Positions 43,402 to 51,551 of a stretch of 64,000 bases of DNA are shown here, piece after piece. The stretch comes from Cyclobacteriaceae bacterium (lineage in GTDB: Bacteria; Bacteroidota; Bacteroidia; Cytophagales; Cyclobacteriaceae). Where the stretch lies: positions 3,829,501 to 3,893,500 of the forward strand of contig CP075525.1 in the NCBI GenBank assembly GCA_025808415.1. The letters run 5' to 3'. How positions within the stretch are numbered: position 1 is the stretch's first letter; each line of letters starts with the position of its first letter. A program made the position numbers and the translations under genes. The notes beneath the pieces are model-generated. The model did not search any database, was not told the origin of the DNA, and saw only the letters and a program-made list of their open reading frames with translations.

Positions 43402-43473
43402 CTTTCTTGCTGATTAAACTTTACAAATATTTTTCCTAAAAAAATAACACATAAGCACATCATCACCTCCGCA
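43354..43473. repeat. Inverted repeat spanning the purN start
   Basis: TGCGGAGGTATTGATGTGCT (43354-43373) is complementary to AGCACATCATCACCTCCGCA (43454-43473) at 18 of 20 positions. The left arm is inside the purN coding sequence, and the start codon lies in the 80-base loop. Related CACAT/AGCACATT runs follow to 43487. Confidence 0.7.
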
Positions 43474-43483
43474 CCTAAGCACA

Positions 43484-44329
43484 TTAAACCAGGGCCATGC
43501 TTAAAATACCCAACAGCATAATCACTTTACAAAAGCTGCTTAGCCAGGAGAAATCGCGCTTGGTATCGGCTTTTATCAGTTGCATCACCAGCCAGGCCAG
43601 CGGCACAAAAAGCATCATAATGAAATAAATCAATGGCAGTTTAACATAAACCTGGTTGATAAAAAGCACCGCTGCGCCAAGTACAGCAACCATACCATAG
43701 ATAAAATTTTTTGTTTTGCGTATTCCCCAAACTATGGGCAACGTTTTGCATCCATAGGTGTTATCGCCCTTCAGGTCTTCCATATCCTTGATCACTTCAC
43801 GGATCAACGTCACAAAAAAAGCAAAGAGCGCATAAATTATTACCAACAAATTGTTTTGAAAGTACAGCACATTAAGCACGGCAATCGAAATACCGGTAAG
43901 CAGGGCTACTGCTAAATTGCCCACAAACGGCAGGCGCTTAAGCAGGTTGGAATAAAACCATAGCAACGACACTGAAAAAATATTAATGGCCACCATCCAC
44001 CACGATAGAAAAACGCCCAAGGCTATGCCTGCCGCGGAGAGCAGGCCGTGTAATAAAATAGCAAACCTGCGGGGCACACTACGGCCAACCACCACCCGGT
44101 TTGGGTTGTTCACCAAATCAATTTTTACATCGTAATAATCATTAATAACATAACCCCCGGCAGCAATTAAGGCCGAAGAGACCGTGAGCAACAACAAACG
44201 CCAGTCGGTAAAAACATTGGCCTTTAGCAGGAACCACGCAGTAAAATACTGGGCAAACACCAGTATAAGCAGGTTCCACGTACGGGTAAGCCTGAGCAGG
44301 GCAACAATAATTCGTTTGCTGATACGCAT
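43484..44329 (-). CDS. UbiA-family prenyltransferase, GGGP-synthase-like
   Basis: This 281-residue integral membrane prenyltransferase starts at the ATG at 44329. It has eight or nine helices and two Asp-rich motifs: NDYYDVKIDLVNNPNR and DMEDLKGDNTYGCKT. It resembles the archaeal (S)-2,3-di-O-geranylgeranylglyceryl phosphate synthase type (DGGGPS) of the UbiA family rather than UbiA or MenA proper. Many Bacteroidota carry such a gene, but the product there is unsettled. It shares no operon with menaquinone genes here. A hairpin and a promoter-like element lie directly before the start. Confidence 0.8.
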   Translation of the reverse strand: MRISKRIIVALLRLTRTWNLLILVFAQYFTAWFLLKANVFTDWRLLLLTVSSALIAAGGYVINDYYDVKIDLVNNPNRVVVGRSVPRRFAILLHGLLSAAGIALGVFLSWWMVAINIFSVSLLWFYSNLLKRLPFVGNLAVALLTGISIAVLNVLYFQNNLLVIIYALFAFFVTLIREVIKDMEDLKGDNTYGCKTLPIVWGIRKTKNFIYGMVAVLGAAVLFINQVYVKLPLIYFIMMLFVPLAWLVMQLIKADTKRDFSWLSSFCKVIMLLGILSMALV

Positions 44330-44334
44330 GAACA

Positions 44335-44384
44335 AGGGTTGGGCAAAAGTACAAACAAGCATACTAAGTTATTGCCCAACCCTT
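44335..44384 (-). promoter_or_regulatory. 13-bp inverted repeat with embedded -7 element before the UbiA-family gene
   Basis: AAGGGTTGGGCAA (44334-44346) and TTGCCCAACCCTT (44372-44384) are exact complements. On the minus strand the second arm ends 5 bp before the ATG. The loop's end contains TACTTTTG (44344-44351), which matches TAnnTTTG. It is also downstream of the TonB receptor stop at 44405, so it could be that gene's terminator. Confidence 0.55.
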
Positions 44385-44404
44385 GGGTTAAATTCCTAAT
44401 GAAC

Positions 44405-46852
44405 TTAAAACCTTGCGCTCAGCATCGCCATGAAATTACGCCCGGCCTGCGGGTAGTAATAATTTTCACGAAATTCCTCACCACCTCCAAGAAAGCCCCA
44501 GGTGTATCCGTTCGATTCATAGGCAACATCGAACACGTTATTCACCAAAAAACCCAACCGCAATTCCTTCATAAACTTTGGGCTAAATGCGTAAGATACC
44601 CGCACGTCATTCGTCAGGTATGCATCAAGCTGGCGCGTTGTTGTTGAGGTGTTGTCAAGAAATTGACGGCCAACATATTTTGTGAGCAATGAAAGTTCAG
44701 CCTGTGGTACGGGCATGTAGCGCAACACCGAACCACCAATAATGTTGGGCGAAAAGGAAATATCTGTATTGCGAAATGTTCGGGTTAGTTCATTGTATTC
44801 GTCAAAATTTGCCCCGTAATCGTAAAGTATTTCGCGGAAGGTTTCAATTTTATTCCGGCTTAACGTCAGGTTCGCATCCCAGGCCAGTTTATCCGAAAGT
44901 TTTACAGAGCCATCCAACTCAACGCCCATCCGGTAGCTTTTATCAACATTTGTTCTTATGGCTGCACCTACATCATTCAATGCCCCGGTAAGCACCAGTT
45001 GGTTTTTATAGTTCATCCAGTACACATTCATGTTCAGCACCATGCGGTCGGATTGTTTTCGTAATCCTGCTTCCAGGTTTCCCAGCGTTTCATGCCGGGG
45101 GGTTTGGTTTTGCGGGTTGTCGATAAAATCTTTCCGCACCGGTTCGCGATTGGCCACGGCATAGGAAAGGTACAGGTTCTTGCCGTTGTTCAAATCATAG
45201 GTTAGCCCGACTTTTGGATTGAAAAATGAATACTGCACGTCAACATCGAATTGATTTTGGCGATTGTCATTCCCGGCTGTTTGGTAACCAATATTCCGGT
45301 ATTGCAAATCCACAAATCCATTTAAAGCCGAAGTGAGCTGATAATTGCTTTTGAGGTACACCGTGAAGTCTGTTTTCCCGGCATCGCTAAAATAGTAGCG
45401 ATAGTTTTTAGGTACGGTTGTTACCTGTGCCCAGATGATTTCACCAAAATGACGACCATCGTAACGGTTCCACGCACCACCCAATACAGCATTTAACTTA
45501 TCCTTGTCGAATTGCAGCGAATACGTGAACCCGTAAAAATCATTGTCGAGCCAACGCCTGCGAATAATGTTGCTTCGGGTAATGGTGGAGTCACCAATAA
45601 CTACGGCAGGTAACCCGTAGCGGCTAAAGCGGTCATTGTCCCGGTATTCCTCATAAAAACCCCTGCCATACGTATAATGAAGCGCAACGTTTCCTGTAAG
45701 GAACGTGGTAAACCGATGGGATGTGTGTAATTGATAATGATCCTGGGCATAATCATCCACTTGGTTATTATAGGTATAAATATTGAACGTACGGTTGTTT
45801 GAATTGAGCAAGTGTTGCGTTTGTTCATTGGTCCAACCTTCATTGGCCGCAGTAACCAACATGGCCTCTGTATCGTTCCTCAACCGCGACTCGGGCACAC
45901 CGTACCAGCTTTGATAAGTAACTTCCTTACCACCAAATACGATGGCCTTTACCAGGGTTTTTGAGGTGTAATACCCGGCAGAAAAATAATACGATGCGAG
46001 GTCAGACGAAGCCCGATCAATAAAACCATCGGAAGATATTTTTGAAACGCGTCCATCAACAGACCATCGGTTATTCATCAGGCCTGTGCCAAAACCAAGT
46101 GTGTTTCGAAAGGTATTGAACGATCCAAGCGAGTGCACATATTCTGCGTACGGTTCCTCAGCAAGGGCATTGGTTTGAATGTTGATGCTCGCGCCAAAGG
46201 CGCCCGGGCCATTGGTAGAAGTGCCCACACCACGCTGCACCTGCACACTTTGCGTAGAAGAAGAAATGTCCGGGATGTTCACCCAAAAAACACCTTGCGA
46301 TTCGCTGTCGTTGTATGGAATACCATTAAGCGTTACGTTAATACGGGTGGCATCGCTTCCGCGGATGTTGATACCTGTATACCCTACACCGTTTCCGGCA
46401 TCGGAAGTAGTTACCACCGAAGGCGACCAATTGAGCTGAATGGGCAAATCCTGACCGAAATTTTGTTTACGCAGCGTTTGCTTGCTAATGGTGCTGTACG
46501 TAGTGGGTGTTTTTTCACCGGCACGTGTTGCTGAAACAATCACTTCATCGGTTAAGGTTGTATTTTCTTCCAGTAAAATAACCTGTAAAGACCCTGTCGA
46601 AAGCATGGCCCGTTTGGTTTTGTACCCAACAAAACGGACTTCTGTTTCATAATCTTTACCGGGTACATCCGTAAACCTAAAGGCACCCTGCCCATCGGTT
46701 ACTGCTGTTCGTTTTTCCTGAACCAACGTAACGGTGGCTCCGCTTAAGAGTTCGCTGGTTCGCGCATCGCGCACCACACCCTGCAACTGGTTTTGCGCCA
46801 GCGCAGTAAATGGCAACAGCAACAAGGCTGTCCATTTCAATCTTTTAAACAT
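44405..46852 (-). CDS. TonB-dependent outer-membrane receptor, probable thiamin transporter
   Basis: This 815-residue receptor has a signal peptide (to about 19), a carboxypeptidase-regulatory-like domain (about 22-100, LLSGATVTLVQE, EVRFVGYKTKRAM), and a plug (about 110-240, IVSATRAGEKTPTTY, NIRGSDATRINVTLNGIPYND). The barrel ends GRNFMAMLSARF. A TPP riboswitch precedes it on the same strand, so its synthesis should fall when thiamin diphosphate is plentiful. That points to uptake of thiamin or TPP, by analogy with other TPP-controlled TonB receptors in Bacteroidota (inference). No pnuT or tenA is adjacent. Confidence 0.92.
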   Translation of the reverse strand: MFKRLKWTALLLLPFTALAQNQLQGVVRDARTSELLSGATVTLVQEKRTAVTDGQGAFRFTDVPGKDYETEVRFVGYKTKRAMLSTGSLQVILLEENTTLTDEVIVSATRAGEKTPTTYSTISKQTLRKQNFGQDLPIQLNWSPSVVTTSDAGNGVGYTGINIRGSDATRINVTLNGIPYNDSESQGVFWVNIPDISSSTQSVQVQRGVGTSTNGPGAFGASINIQTNALAEEPYAEYVHSLGSFNTFRNTLGFGTGLMNNRWSVDGRVSKISSDGFIDRASSDLASYYFSAGYYTSKTLVKAIVFGGKEVTYQSWYGVPESRLRNDTEAMLVTAANEGWTNEQTQHLLNSNNRTFNIYTYNNQVDDYAQDHYQLHTSHRFTTFLTGNVALHYTYGRGFYEEYRDNDRFSRYGLPAVVIGDSTITRSNIIRRRWLDNDFYGFTYSLQFDKDKLNAVLGGAWNRYDGRHFGEIIWAQVTTVPKNYRYYFSDAGKTDFTVYLKSNYQLTSALNGFVDLQYRNIGYQTAGNDNRQNQFDVDVQYSFFNPKVGLTYDLNNGKNLYLSYAVANREPVRKDFIDNPQNQTPRHETLGNLEAGLRKQSDRMVLNMNVYWMNYKNQLVLTGALNDVGAAIRTNVDKSYRMGVELDGSVKLSDKLAWDANLTLSRNKIETFREILYDYGANFDEYNELTRTFRNTDISFSPNIIGGSVLRYMPVPQAELSLLTKYVGRQFLDNTSTTTRQLDAYLTNDVRVSYAFSPKFMKELRLGFLVNNVFDVAYESNGYTWGFLGGGEEFRENYYYPQAGRNFMAMLSARF

Positions 46853-46876
46853 TTTTTAAGTTGTTAAAACCCGCAC

Positions 46877-46990
46877 GTGCAGAGGGGACTGCACCATGCT
46901 TACAAGTTTTACTTGCCTTCCCTTCGGCCGCATTACCGGCATCAGGTTCTATGGGTATAATCTCAGCCCGTTGTTATGAGGCACCCCTTA
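46877..46990 (-). promoter_or_regulatory. TPP riboswitch (THI element) with downstream hairpin
   Basis: On the minus strand the aptamer (about 46990-46912) reads AGGGGTGCC, then GGGCTGAGATTATACCC, AGAACCTGATGCCGGTAATG, and GCCGAAGGGAAGG. These are the conserved THI-box parts (CUGAGA and ACCUGAU...AUGC..AGGGAA). Downstream a hairpin GTGCAG/CTGCAC (46889-46894 and 46877-46882) lies about 25 bp before the TonB receptor start and is a candidate expression platform. Confidence 0.93.
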
Positions 46991-47003
46991 CTGGGCGTAA
47001 AGG

Positions 47004-47124
47004 TAGGAAGAAAGAAGTTAGAAGAAAGTATTTAGAATACAGAATTTCGGATTTAAAACCGAATAGCCGGCTCCTTCAAAATTCTAACTTCTACATTCAA
47101 TATTCTACGTTCTAAATTCTACAT
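47004..47124. repeat. AT-rich inverted-repeat spacer upstream of the biotin carrier gene
   Basis: A run of AGAAGTTAGAAGAAAGTATTTAGAATACAG-type sequence (47014-47044) is loosely complementary to ATTCTAACTTCTACATTC and TTCTAAATTCTAC (47079-47123). Such TTAGAATT-rich spacers resemble those at 37.8 kb in style. No gene is present. Confidence 0.45.
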
Positions 47125-47130
47125 TTGAAC

Positions 47131-47625
47131 ATGTTTCAGGCTACTGTAAATAATAAGTCATTTGAAATCCAAAACGATGGGGATAACCTTTTTATAAACG
47201 GGCAGCCCCTGAACTGGGACGTCCTGAAAGTTCAGGACGGGTACTTTCACATTATTCATAACCACAAAAGCTACCGGGCAGAAATTGTAAAAACCGATGC
47301 CGCAACCAAAACCTTTACCTGGAAAATCAACGGCAGGCTTTACACGGTAAACCTTAAAGACAAATTTGATTTATTGCTGGAGAAGCTGGGCATGGGCCAT
47401 GCTGCCGGCAACAAAGTAAATTCTGTAAAAGCCCCCATGCCCGGGCTAATCATCGACCTGAAAGTAAAAGAAGGCGCTGCGGTAAAGCAGGGCGATCCGC
47501 TGCTGATACTGGAAGCCATGAAGATGGAGAACATCCTGAAATCACCCGGAGATGGTGTGGTGAAATCCATTAAAATAAAAAAAGGCGACAGTGTAGAGAA
47601 AGGTCATGTATTGATCGAGTTCTAA
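47131..47625 (+). CDS. Biotin/lipoyl-attachment carrier protein (BCCP-like)
   Basis: This 164-residue biotin carrier protein starts at the ATG at 47131 (MFQATVNNKSFEI). The C-terminal biotinyl domain (about 95-164) has the AMPGLI-like VKAPMPGLIIDL and the biotinylation motif LEAMKMENILKSP with target Lys at about residue 131. The N-terminal part is a beta-rich domain seen in carrier subunits of acyl-CoA carboxylases in Bacteroidota. Its carboxylase partners are not adjacent, so which carboxylase it serves (propionyl-CoA, acetyl-CoA or oxaloacetate type) is unresolved. Confidence 0.9.
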   Translation: MFQATVNNKSFEIQNDGDNLFINGQPLNWDVLKVQDGYFHIIHNHKSYRAEIVKTDAATKTFTWKINGRLYTVNLKDKFDLLLEKLGMGHAAGNKVNSVKAPMPGLIIDLKVKEGAAVKQGDPLLILEAMKMENILKSPGDGVVKSIKIKKGDSVEKGHVLIEF

Positions 47626-47734
47626 GTCACCAATACTAATATCTTCAGCGTGTCTTCGGATGGGTTGATCGCGGTTGATTATTATAACTTCTTGCCCAAT
47701 CACCTTATATTTACGGGATTTTTACAAGCTATCC

Positions 47735-48442
47735 ATGAAATACAAACGCATTCTGCTCAAACTTAGCGGGGAAGCGCTGCAGGGGACAAACAAAAATGTA
47801 AATATTGACCCGGCCGTGCTCGAACAATATTCGGAAGAGATAAAAGCATTGAAAGCGGCCGGTGTTGAACTGGCCATTGTTATTGGCGGTGGAAATATTT
47901 TCAGGGGCGGGCAGGCAGAAGCCCTTGGCATCGATCGTGTGCAAGGCGATTACATGGGCATGCTGGCCACGGTAATCAATGCCATGGCCCTGCAAAGTGC
48001 GCTTGAACGCCACGGACTCTACACCCGGCTTATGTCGGGTATGAAAATGGAACAGGTTTGCGAACCGTTTATCAGGCGCAGGGCTATCCGCCACCTCGAA
48101 AAAGGCAGGATCGTAATTTTCGGGGCGGGTATCGGCAACCCGTATTTCACCACCGATTCAACGGCAAGCTTACGGGCTATTGAAGTACAGGCCGATGTGG
48201 TTTTAAAAGGTACCCGGGTGGATGGCGTTTATGATAAGGACCCCGAAAAATTTAAAGACGCTGTCCGTTACAATACGCTTTCCTTCCAGGAGGCATATGA
48301 AAAAAACCTGAACATTATGGACATGACAGCCTTTACGTTGTGCATGGAAAATAAACTTCCCATTATTGTTTTTGACATGAACAAAAAAGGGAATTTATTG
48401 AAGGTGGCGCAAGGCGAAGAAGCCGGCACACTGATCAGTTAA
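47735..48442 (+). CDS. pyrH: UMP kinase
   Basis: This 235-residue amino-acid-kinase-fold enzyme makes UDP from UMP. The start at 47735 (MKYKRILLKLSGEAL) is preferred over an in-frame start 60 bases upstream because it matches the family start exactly. VIGGGNIFRGG, DYMGMLATVINAMALQ, GAGIGNPYFTTDSTA, and VDGVYDKDP (phosphate/UTP site) are complete. It is followed 28 bp later by frr, as in many bacteria. A TATATTTACG -7-like element lies upstream. Confidence 0.97.
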   Translation: MKYKRILLKLSGEALQGTNKNVNIDPAVLEQYSEEIKALKAAGVELAIVIGGGNIFRGGQAEALGIDRVQGDYMGMLATVINAMALQSALERHGLYTRLMSGMKMEQVCEPFIRRRAIRHLEKGRIVIFGAGIGNPYFTTDSTASLRAIEVQADVVLKGTRVDGVYDKDPEKFKDAVRYNTLSFQEAYEKNLNIMDMTAFTLCMENKLPIIVFDMNKKGNLLKVAQGEEAGTLIS

Positions 48443-48470
48443 CATTACAGGATCTGAACGTTTACATGTT

Positions 48471-49025
48471 ATGGAAGAAATTGAACTATACCTTGAAGAT
48501 GCAAAGGAGCACATGAGCAAAGCCCTTAACCACGTAGGGCATGAGTTGACAAAAATCCGTGCAGGAAAAGCAAACCCATCGATGCTGGATGGCATTCAGG
48601 TTTCGTATTATGGGAACATGACGCCCCTCAACCAGGTATCATCACTCACCACACCCGATGCACGCACTATTTTTATTAAGCCTTGGGAAAAGAACATGAT
48701 CCAGGAAATTGAAAAAGCCATACGCGATGCCAACCTGGGGTTAAACCCTCAAAATGACGGACAGCAGGTTATCGTAAACATTCCGATGCTTACCGAAGAA
48801 AGACGCAAACAACTTGTAAAACAAGTAGGACAGGAATGTGAGCATGGCCGTGTGAGTGTCCGTAATATCCGTAAAGACACCAACGAACAACTGAAAAAAA
48901 TAAAGGGAGCTTCGGAAGATGATATTAAGGATGCTGAGGCCACCGTTCAAAAACTGACAGACGATTTCATCAGTAAAATTGATGCCCTGATGAAAAAGAA
49001 AGAAGCCGAAATTATGACAGTCTAA
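48471..49025 (+). CDS. frr: Ribosome recycling factor
   Basis: This 184-residue factor, with EF-G, splits ribosomes after termination. It shows RAGKANPSMLDGIQVSYYG, TTPDARTIFIKPWEKNMI, INIPMLTEERRKQLVK-type (here VNIPMLTEERRKQLVKQ) and RNIRKDTNEQLKKI. The start MEEIELYLEDAKEHM and length are standard. It forms an operon with pyrH and ends at a strong terminator. Confidence 0.98.
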   Translation: MEEIELYLEDAKEHMSKALNHVGHELTKIRAGKANPSMLDGIQVSYYGNMTPLNQVSSLTTPDARTIFIKPWEKNMIQEIEKAIRDANLGLNPQNDGQQVIVNIPMLTEERRKQLVKQVGQECEHGRVSVRNIRKDTNEQLKKIKGASEDDIKDAEATVQKLTDDFISKIDALMKKKEAEIMTV

Positions 49026-49044
49026 AAATGTTATTCAAAAGCAT

Positions 49045-49071
49045 AAAAAGTCGGGTACCCCCGACTTTTTT
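49045..49071 (+). terminator. Rho-independent terminator of pyrH-frr
   Basis: AAAAAGTCGGG pairs with CCCGACTTTTT around a 4-base loop, followed by TGTTTTT. Confidence 0.9.
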
Positions 49072-49147
49072 GTTTTTAGATTGTTTACCTTCGGTAAAGG
49101 TCTGTCGGGTTTACGGAAGACCTGCTGTAAAATTAAATCAAGCAACA

Positions 49148-49525
49148 ATGAAATTCATAAAGCGCTTCTTTCTCATCCTGCTAATCATTGGTATAGGTAC
49201 ACTGGCCTTTTTGTATTGGGGTGTTTACGAGCGTGGCGTTTGGGCCGGTAAAGTGCTAAGCATTTCAGAAAAAGGGATGATTTTTAAAACCCATGAGGGA
49301 AAAATTTCCATGGAATCGTTTGGGGCACTTAAAGGCGCAAGCCCCATAGCCGAAACCCGTGATTTTTCGGTTGAGAAAAGTGAAACCGAAGTGCTCAAAA
49401 CACTACAGGAAGTTGCCTTAAAAGGCGATCGCGTCAACCTGCACTTCATTAAACGCTATGCAGGTTTTCCCTGGCGTGGCGATACAAAGTACTTTGTTGT
49501 ACGGGTTGAACAGGCGAGCGAATAA
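49148..49525 (+). CDS. Small membrane-anchored protein of unknown function
   Basis: This 125-residue protein starts at the ATG at 49148. A single membrane helix (about residues 5-24, FFLILLIIGIGTLAFLYWG) is followed by a compact beta domain with GVWAGKVLSISEKGMIFKTHEG, MESFGALKG and KRYAGFPWRGDTKYFV. This family is common in Bacteroidota and is sometimes labelled 6-phosphogluconate dehydrogenase in databases. No dehydrogenase feature is visible, so that label should not be used. Confidence 0.8.
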   Translation: MKFIKRFFLILLIIGIGTLAFLYWGVYERGVWAGKVLSISEKGMIFKTHEGKISMESFGALKGASPIAETRDFSVEKSETEVLKTLQEVALKGDRVNLHFIKRYAGFPWRGDTKYFVVRVEQASE

Positions 49526-49564
49526 ATTCCTATCCCAAGCGTAACCGCTCATTAAAGATTTAAC

Positions 49565-50611
49565 ATGGAAAAAATAATAGTTTATGGCTCGTACGGCTAC
49601 ACCGGTAAGCTGATTGTTAACGAGTGCAAAAAGAAAAACCTCTCTGTCATTCTTTCGGGCCGAAACGAAGAAGCACTTAAAAAGCAAAGCGAGCAAAGTG
49701 GCTATCCCTGTAATGCTGTTGATATTGATAACCACGCAGGATTGGTAAACTTATTGCAAGAAGGCAAGGTTGTTATTCACTGTGGGGGGCCATTCCGGCA
49801 TACGGCCAAAAAGATGATGGATGCCTGCCTTAAAGCCAACACACACTATACCGACATTACCGGTGAATATGAGGTTTTTGAATTACTGGCCGGCTATGAT
49901 GCAACAGCAAAACAAGCCGGGCTCACCGTACTACCCGGAACCGGATTTGATGTTGTGCCCTCCGATTGCCTGGCGTTATACCTTAAAAATAAGCTACCCT
50001 CCGCCACCCATCTTCAACTTGCCTTCACCATGTCGAAAGGCGGGCTTTCACGCGGAACAAAGAAAAGTATGACCGAAGGATTGGGGTATGGCGGCATGAT
50101 CCGTGAAAACGGTGAACTCGTTTCGCTTCAGCTTGGCGATAAGGTAAAGGATATTGACTTTGGTGAGTTTAAAATGAAAACCCTGTGCATACCGTGGGGC
50201 GATATCTCCACCGCCTGGCGCAGCACAGGCATCGGAAACATTGAAGTGTACACAGGCGCAACCGAAAGCATGATAAAAAACGCCAAAAGAAGCCGCTACA
50301 TGAACTGGCTGTTGCGCATGAAGTGGGTAAAAACACTCATGTTAAAACAGGTCGACAAAAAACCCGGTGGCCCTTCGGAAGAGAAACTGCTTACCGGAAA
50401 AAGCTACTTGTGGGGAAAAGTTTGGAATGAGAACGGTGAGCAGGCAGAAGCCCGGCTTGAAAGCGTGAGCGGTTATTTACTTACGGCAAAAACAAGCGTG
50501 CTTATTGCAGAAAAAATACTGAACGGAAATTTTAAAACAGGGTACCAGACACCGGCCATAGCATATGGTGAAAATCTGATTATGGAGATTGAAGGATCGA
50601 AACGTTGGTAA
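49565..50611 (+). CDS. Saccharopine dehydrogenase-like NAD(P)-binding oxidoreductase
   Basis: This 348-residue protein has an N-terminal Rossmann fold with VYGSYGYTGKLIVNECKKK (G-x-x-G-x-x-G variant), HCGGPFRHTAKKMMDACLKANTHYTDITGEYEVFE-type region (shown in part as ADITGEY-like TDITGEYEVF) and GTGFDVVPSDCLALYL. These are hallmarks of the trans-acting enoyl reductase/saccharopine-dehydrogenase group. The natural substrate is unknown. Stands alone, with its own upstream gap of 39 bp after the membrane protein. Confidence 0.85.
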   Translation: MEKIIVYGSYGYTGKLIVNECKKKNLSVILSGRNEEALKKQSEQSGYPCNAVDIDNHAGLVNLLQEGKVVIHCGGPFRHTAKKMMDACLKANTHYTDITGEYEVFELLAGYDATAKQAGLTVLPGTGFDVVPSDCLALYLKNKLPSATHLQLAFTMSKGGLSRGTKKSMTEGLGYGGMIRENGELVSLQLGDKVKDIDFGEFKMKTLCIPWGDISTAWRSTGIGNIEVYTGATESMIKNAKRSRYMNWLLRMKWVKTLMLKQVDKKPGGPSEEKLLTGKSYLWGKVWNENGEQAEARLESVSGYLLTAKTSVLIAEKILNGNFKTGYQTPAIAYGENLIMEIEGSKRW

Positions 50612-50646
50612 TCATTTCCTTTTATCCGGGTTGACTAAGGTTTGAA

Positions 50647-51489
50647 TTAATTTCCTTCCTTAAACTTTATGGCCACCATATTGGGCCAAAGCTTTCCGGT
50701 AATTAAAATCATTTTACTTTTTGGTTCGTAAGCTATGCCATTCAGCACATCGGCATTGGGGTTACCCGGGTAAACGGCTTCGGCCACTTTAGTGAGGTCA
50801 AGCCTGCCCAACACGTTGCCCGTAACCGGATCGATGCGAACAATGTAATTGGTTTGCCACAGGTTGGCATACACATAGCCTTCAATATACTCCAGTTCAT
50901 TCAGGTTTTTTACCGGTTTACCGTTTTCGGTAACCGTTACTGTTCGTACCGGCTTCAGCGATAGGGTATCCAGAAAATAAAGTTTATCGCTGCCATCGCT
51001 CATGATCAGGTTTACATGGTCGTGTGTTATGCCCCACCCTTCACTGTCGTATGTAAATTCGCCAAGCTTCTCATACGTTTTAAAGTCGTAAATAAAACCC
51101 TTCTTGTTTTTCCAGGTTAGCTGGTACACCTTATTGTTCAACACGGTAACACCTTCCCCAAAGTACTCCTTGTCAAGAAGTACCTTCTTGTTTTGTTTAC
51201 CGGTAGAAATCTCCACTTCGGCTATCCACGAGGTTCCATGCTGTCCGGTGCTTTCAATCAGTTTGCCATTGGCTACCACCAATCCTTGTGTAAACGCATC
51301 CGTATCATGCGGAAAGATTTTAAAAATTAAATAGGGTATAGTGTTGTTCGTATCGGTTGTTGCTTCTTTTCTAGAAGAGCAGGCCGGAACCAGCAGGGCA
51401 ATCAAAAAAATGACAGGAACCCTATACCATTGGCCTTTTACCCTGCGTGTTGAAAATATTCTGGATAGCATTGCAGCGTTAACCATCAT
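50647..51489 (-). CDS. Glutaminyl-peptide cyclotransferase, beta-propeller type, lipoprotein
   Basis: This 280-residue enzyme cyclises N-terminal Gln to pyroglutamate in exported proteins. The N-terminus has a signal with lipobox VPACSS (Cys at about 37), and the five-bladed propeller signature FPHDTDAFTQGLVVANGKLIEST is followed by YFGEGVTVLNNKVYQLTWKNK, GWGITHD and NELEYIEGYVYAN-type sequence. This matches plant/Xanthomonas-type glutaminyl cyclase. Three candidate ATGs (51489, 51486, 51471) exist; the last gives a shorter, more usual signal. Many Bacteroidota periplasmic proteins start with Gln after signal cleavage, which may explain the need. Confidence 0.9.
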   Translation of the reverse strand: MMVNAAMLSRIFSTRRVKGQWYRVPVIFLIALLVPACSSRKEATTDTNNTIPYLIFKIFPHDTDAFTQGLVVANGKLIESTGQHGTSWIAEVEISTGKQNKKVLLDKEYFGEGVTVLNNKVYQLTWKNKKGFIYDFKTYEKLGEFTYDSEGWGITHDHVNLIMSDGSDKLYFLDTLSLKPVRTVTVTENGKPVKNLNELEYIEGYVYANLWQTNYIVRIDPVTGNVLGRLDLTKVAEAVYPGNPNADVLNGIAYEPKSKMILITGKLWPNMVAIKFKEGN

Positions 51490-51551
51490 CGATTAATTTT
51501 AACCAATAAAGTACAAGGTTACTGTTTTCAACTTATTCAAAACCCTCATTT

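Noticed and set aside
49148..49525. 6-phosphogluconate dehydrogenase
   Set aside because: This label is sometimes given to the family, but the protein is only 125 residues with a membrane helix and no Rossmann motif.
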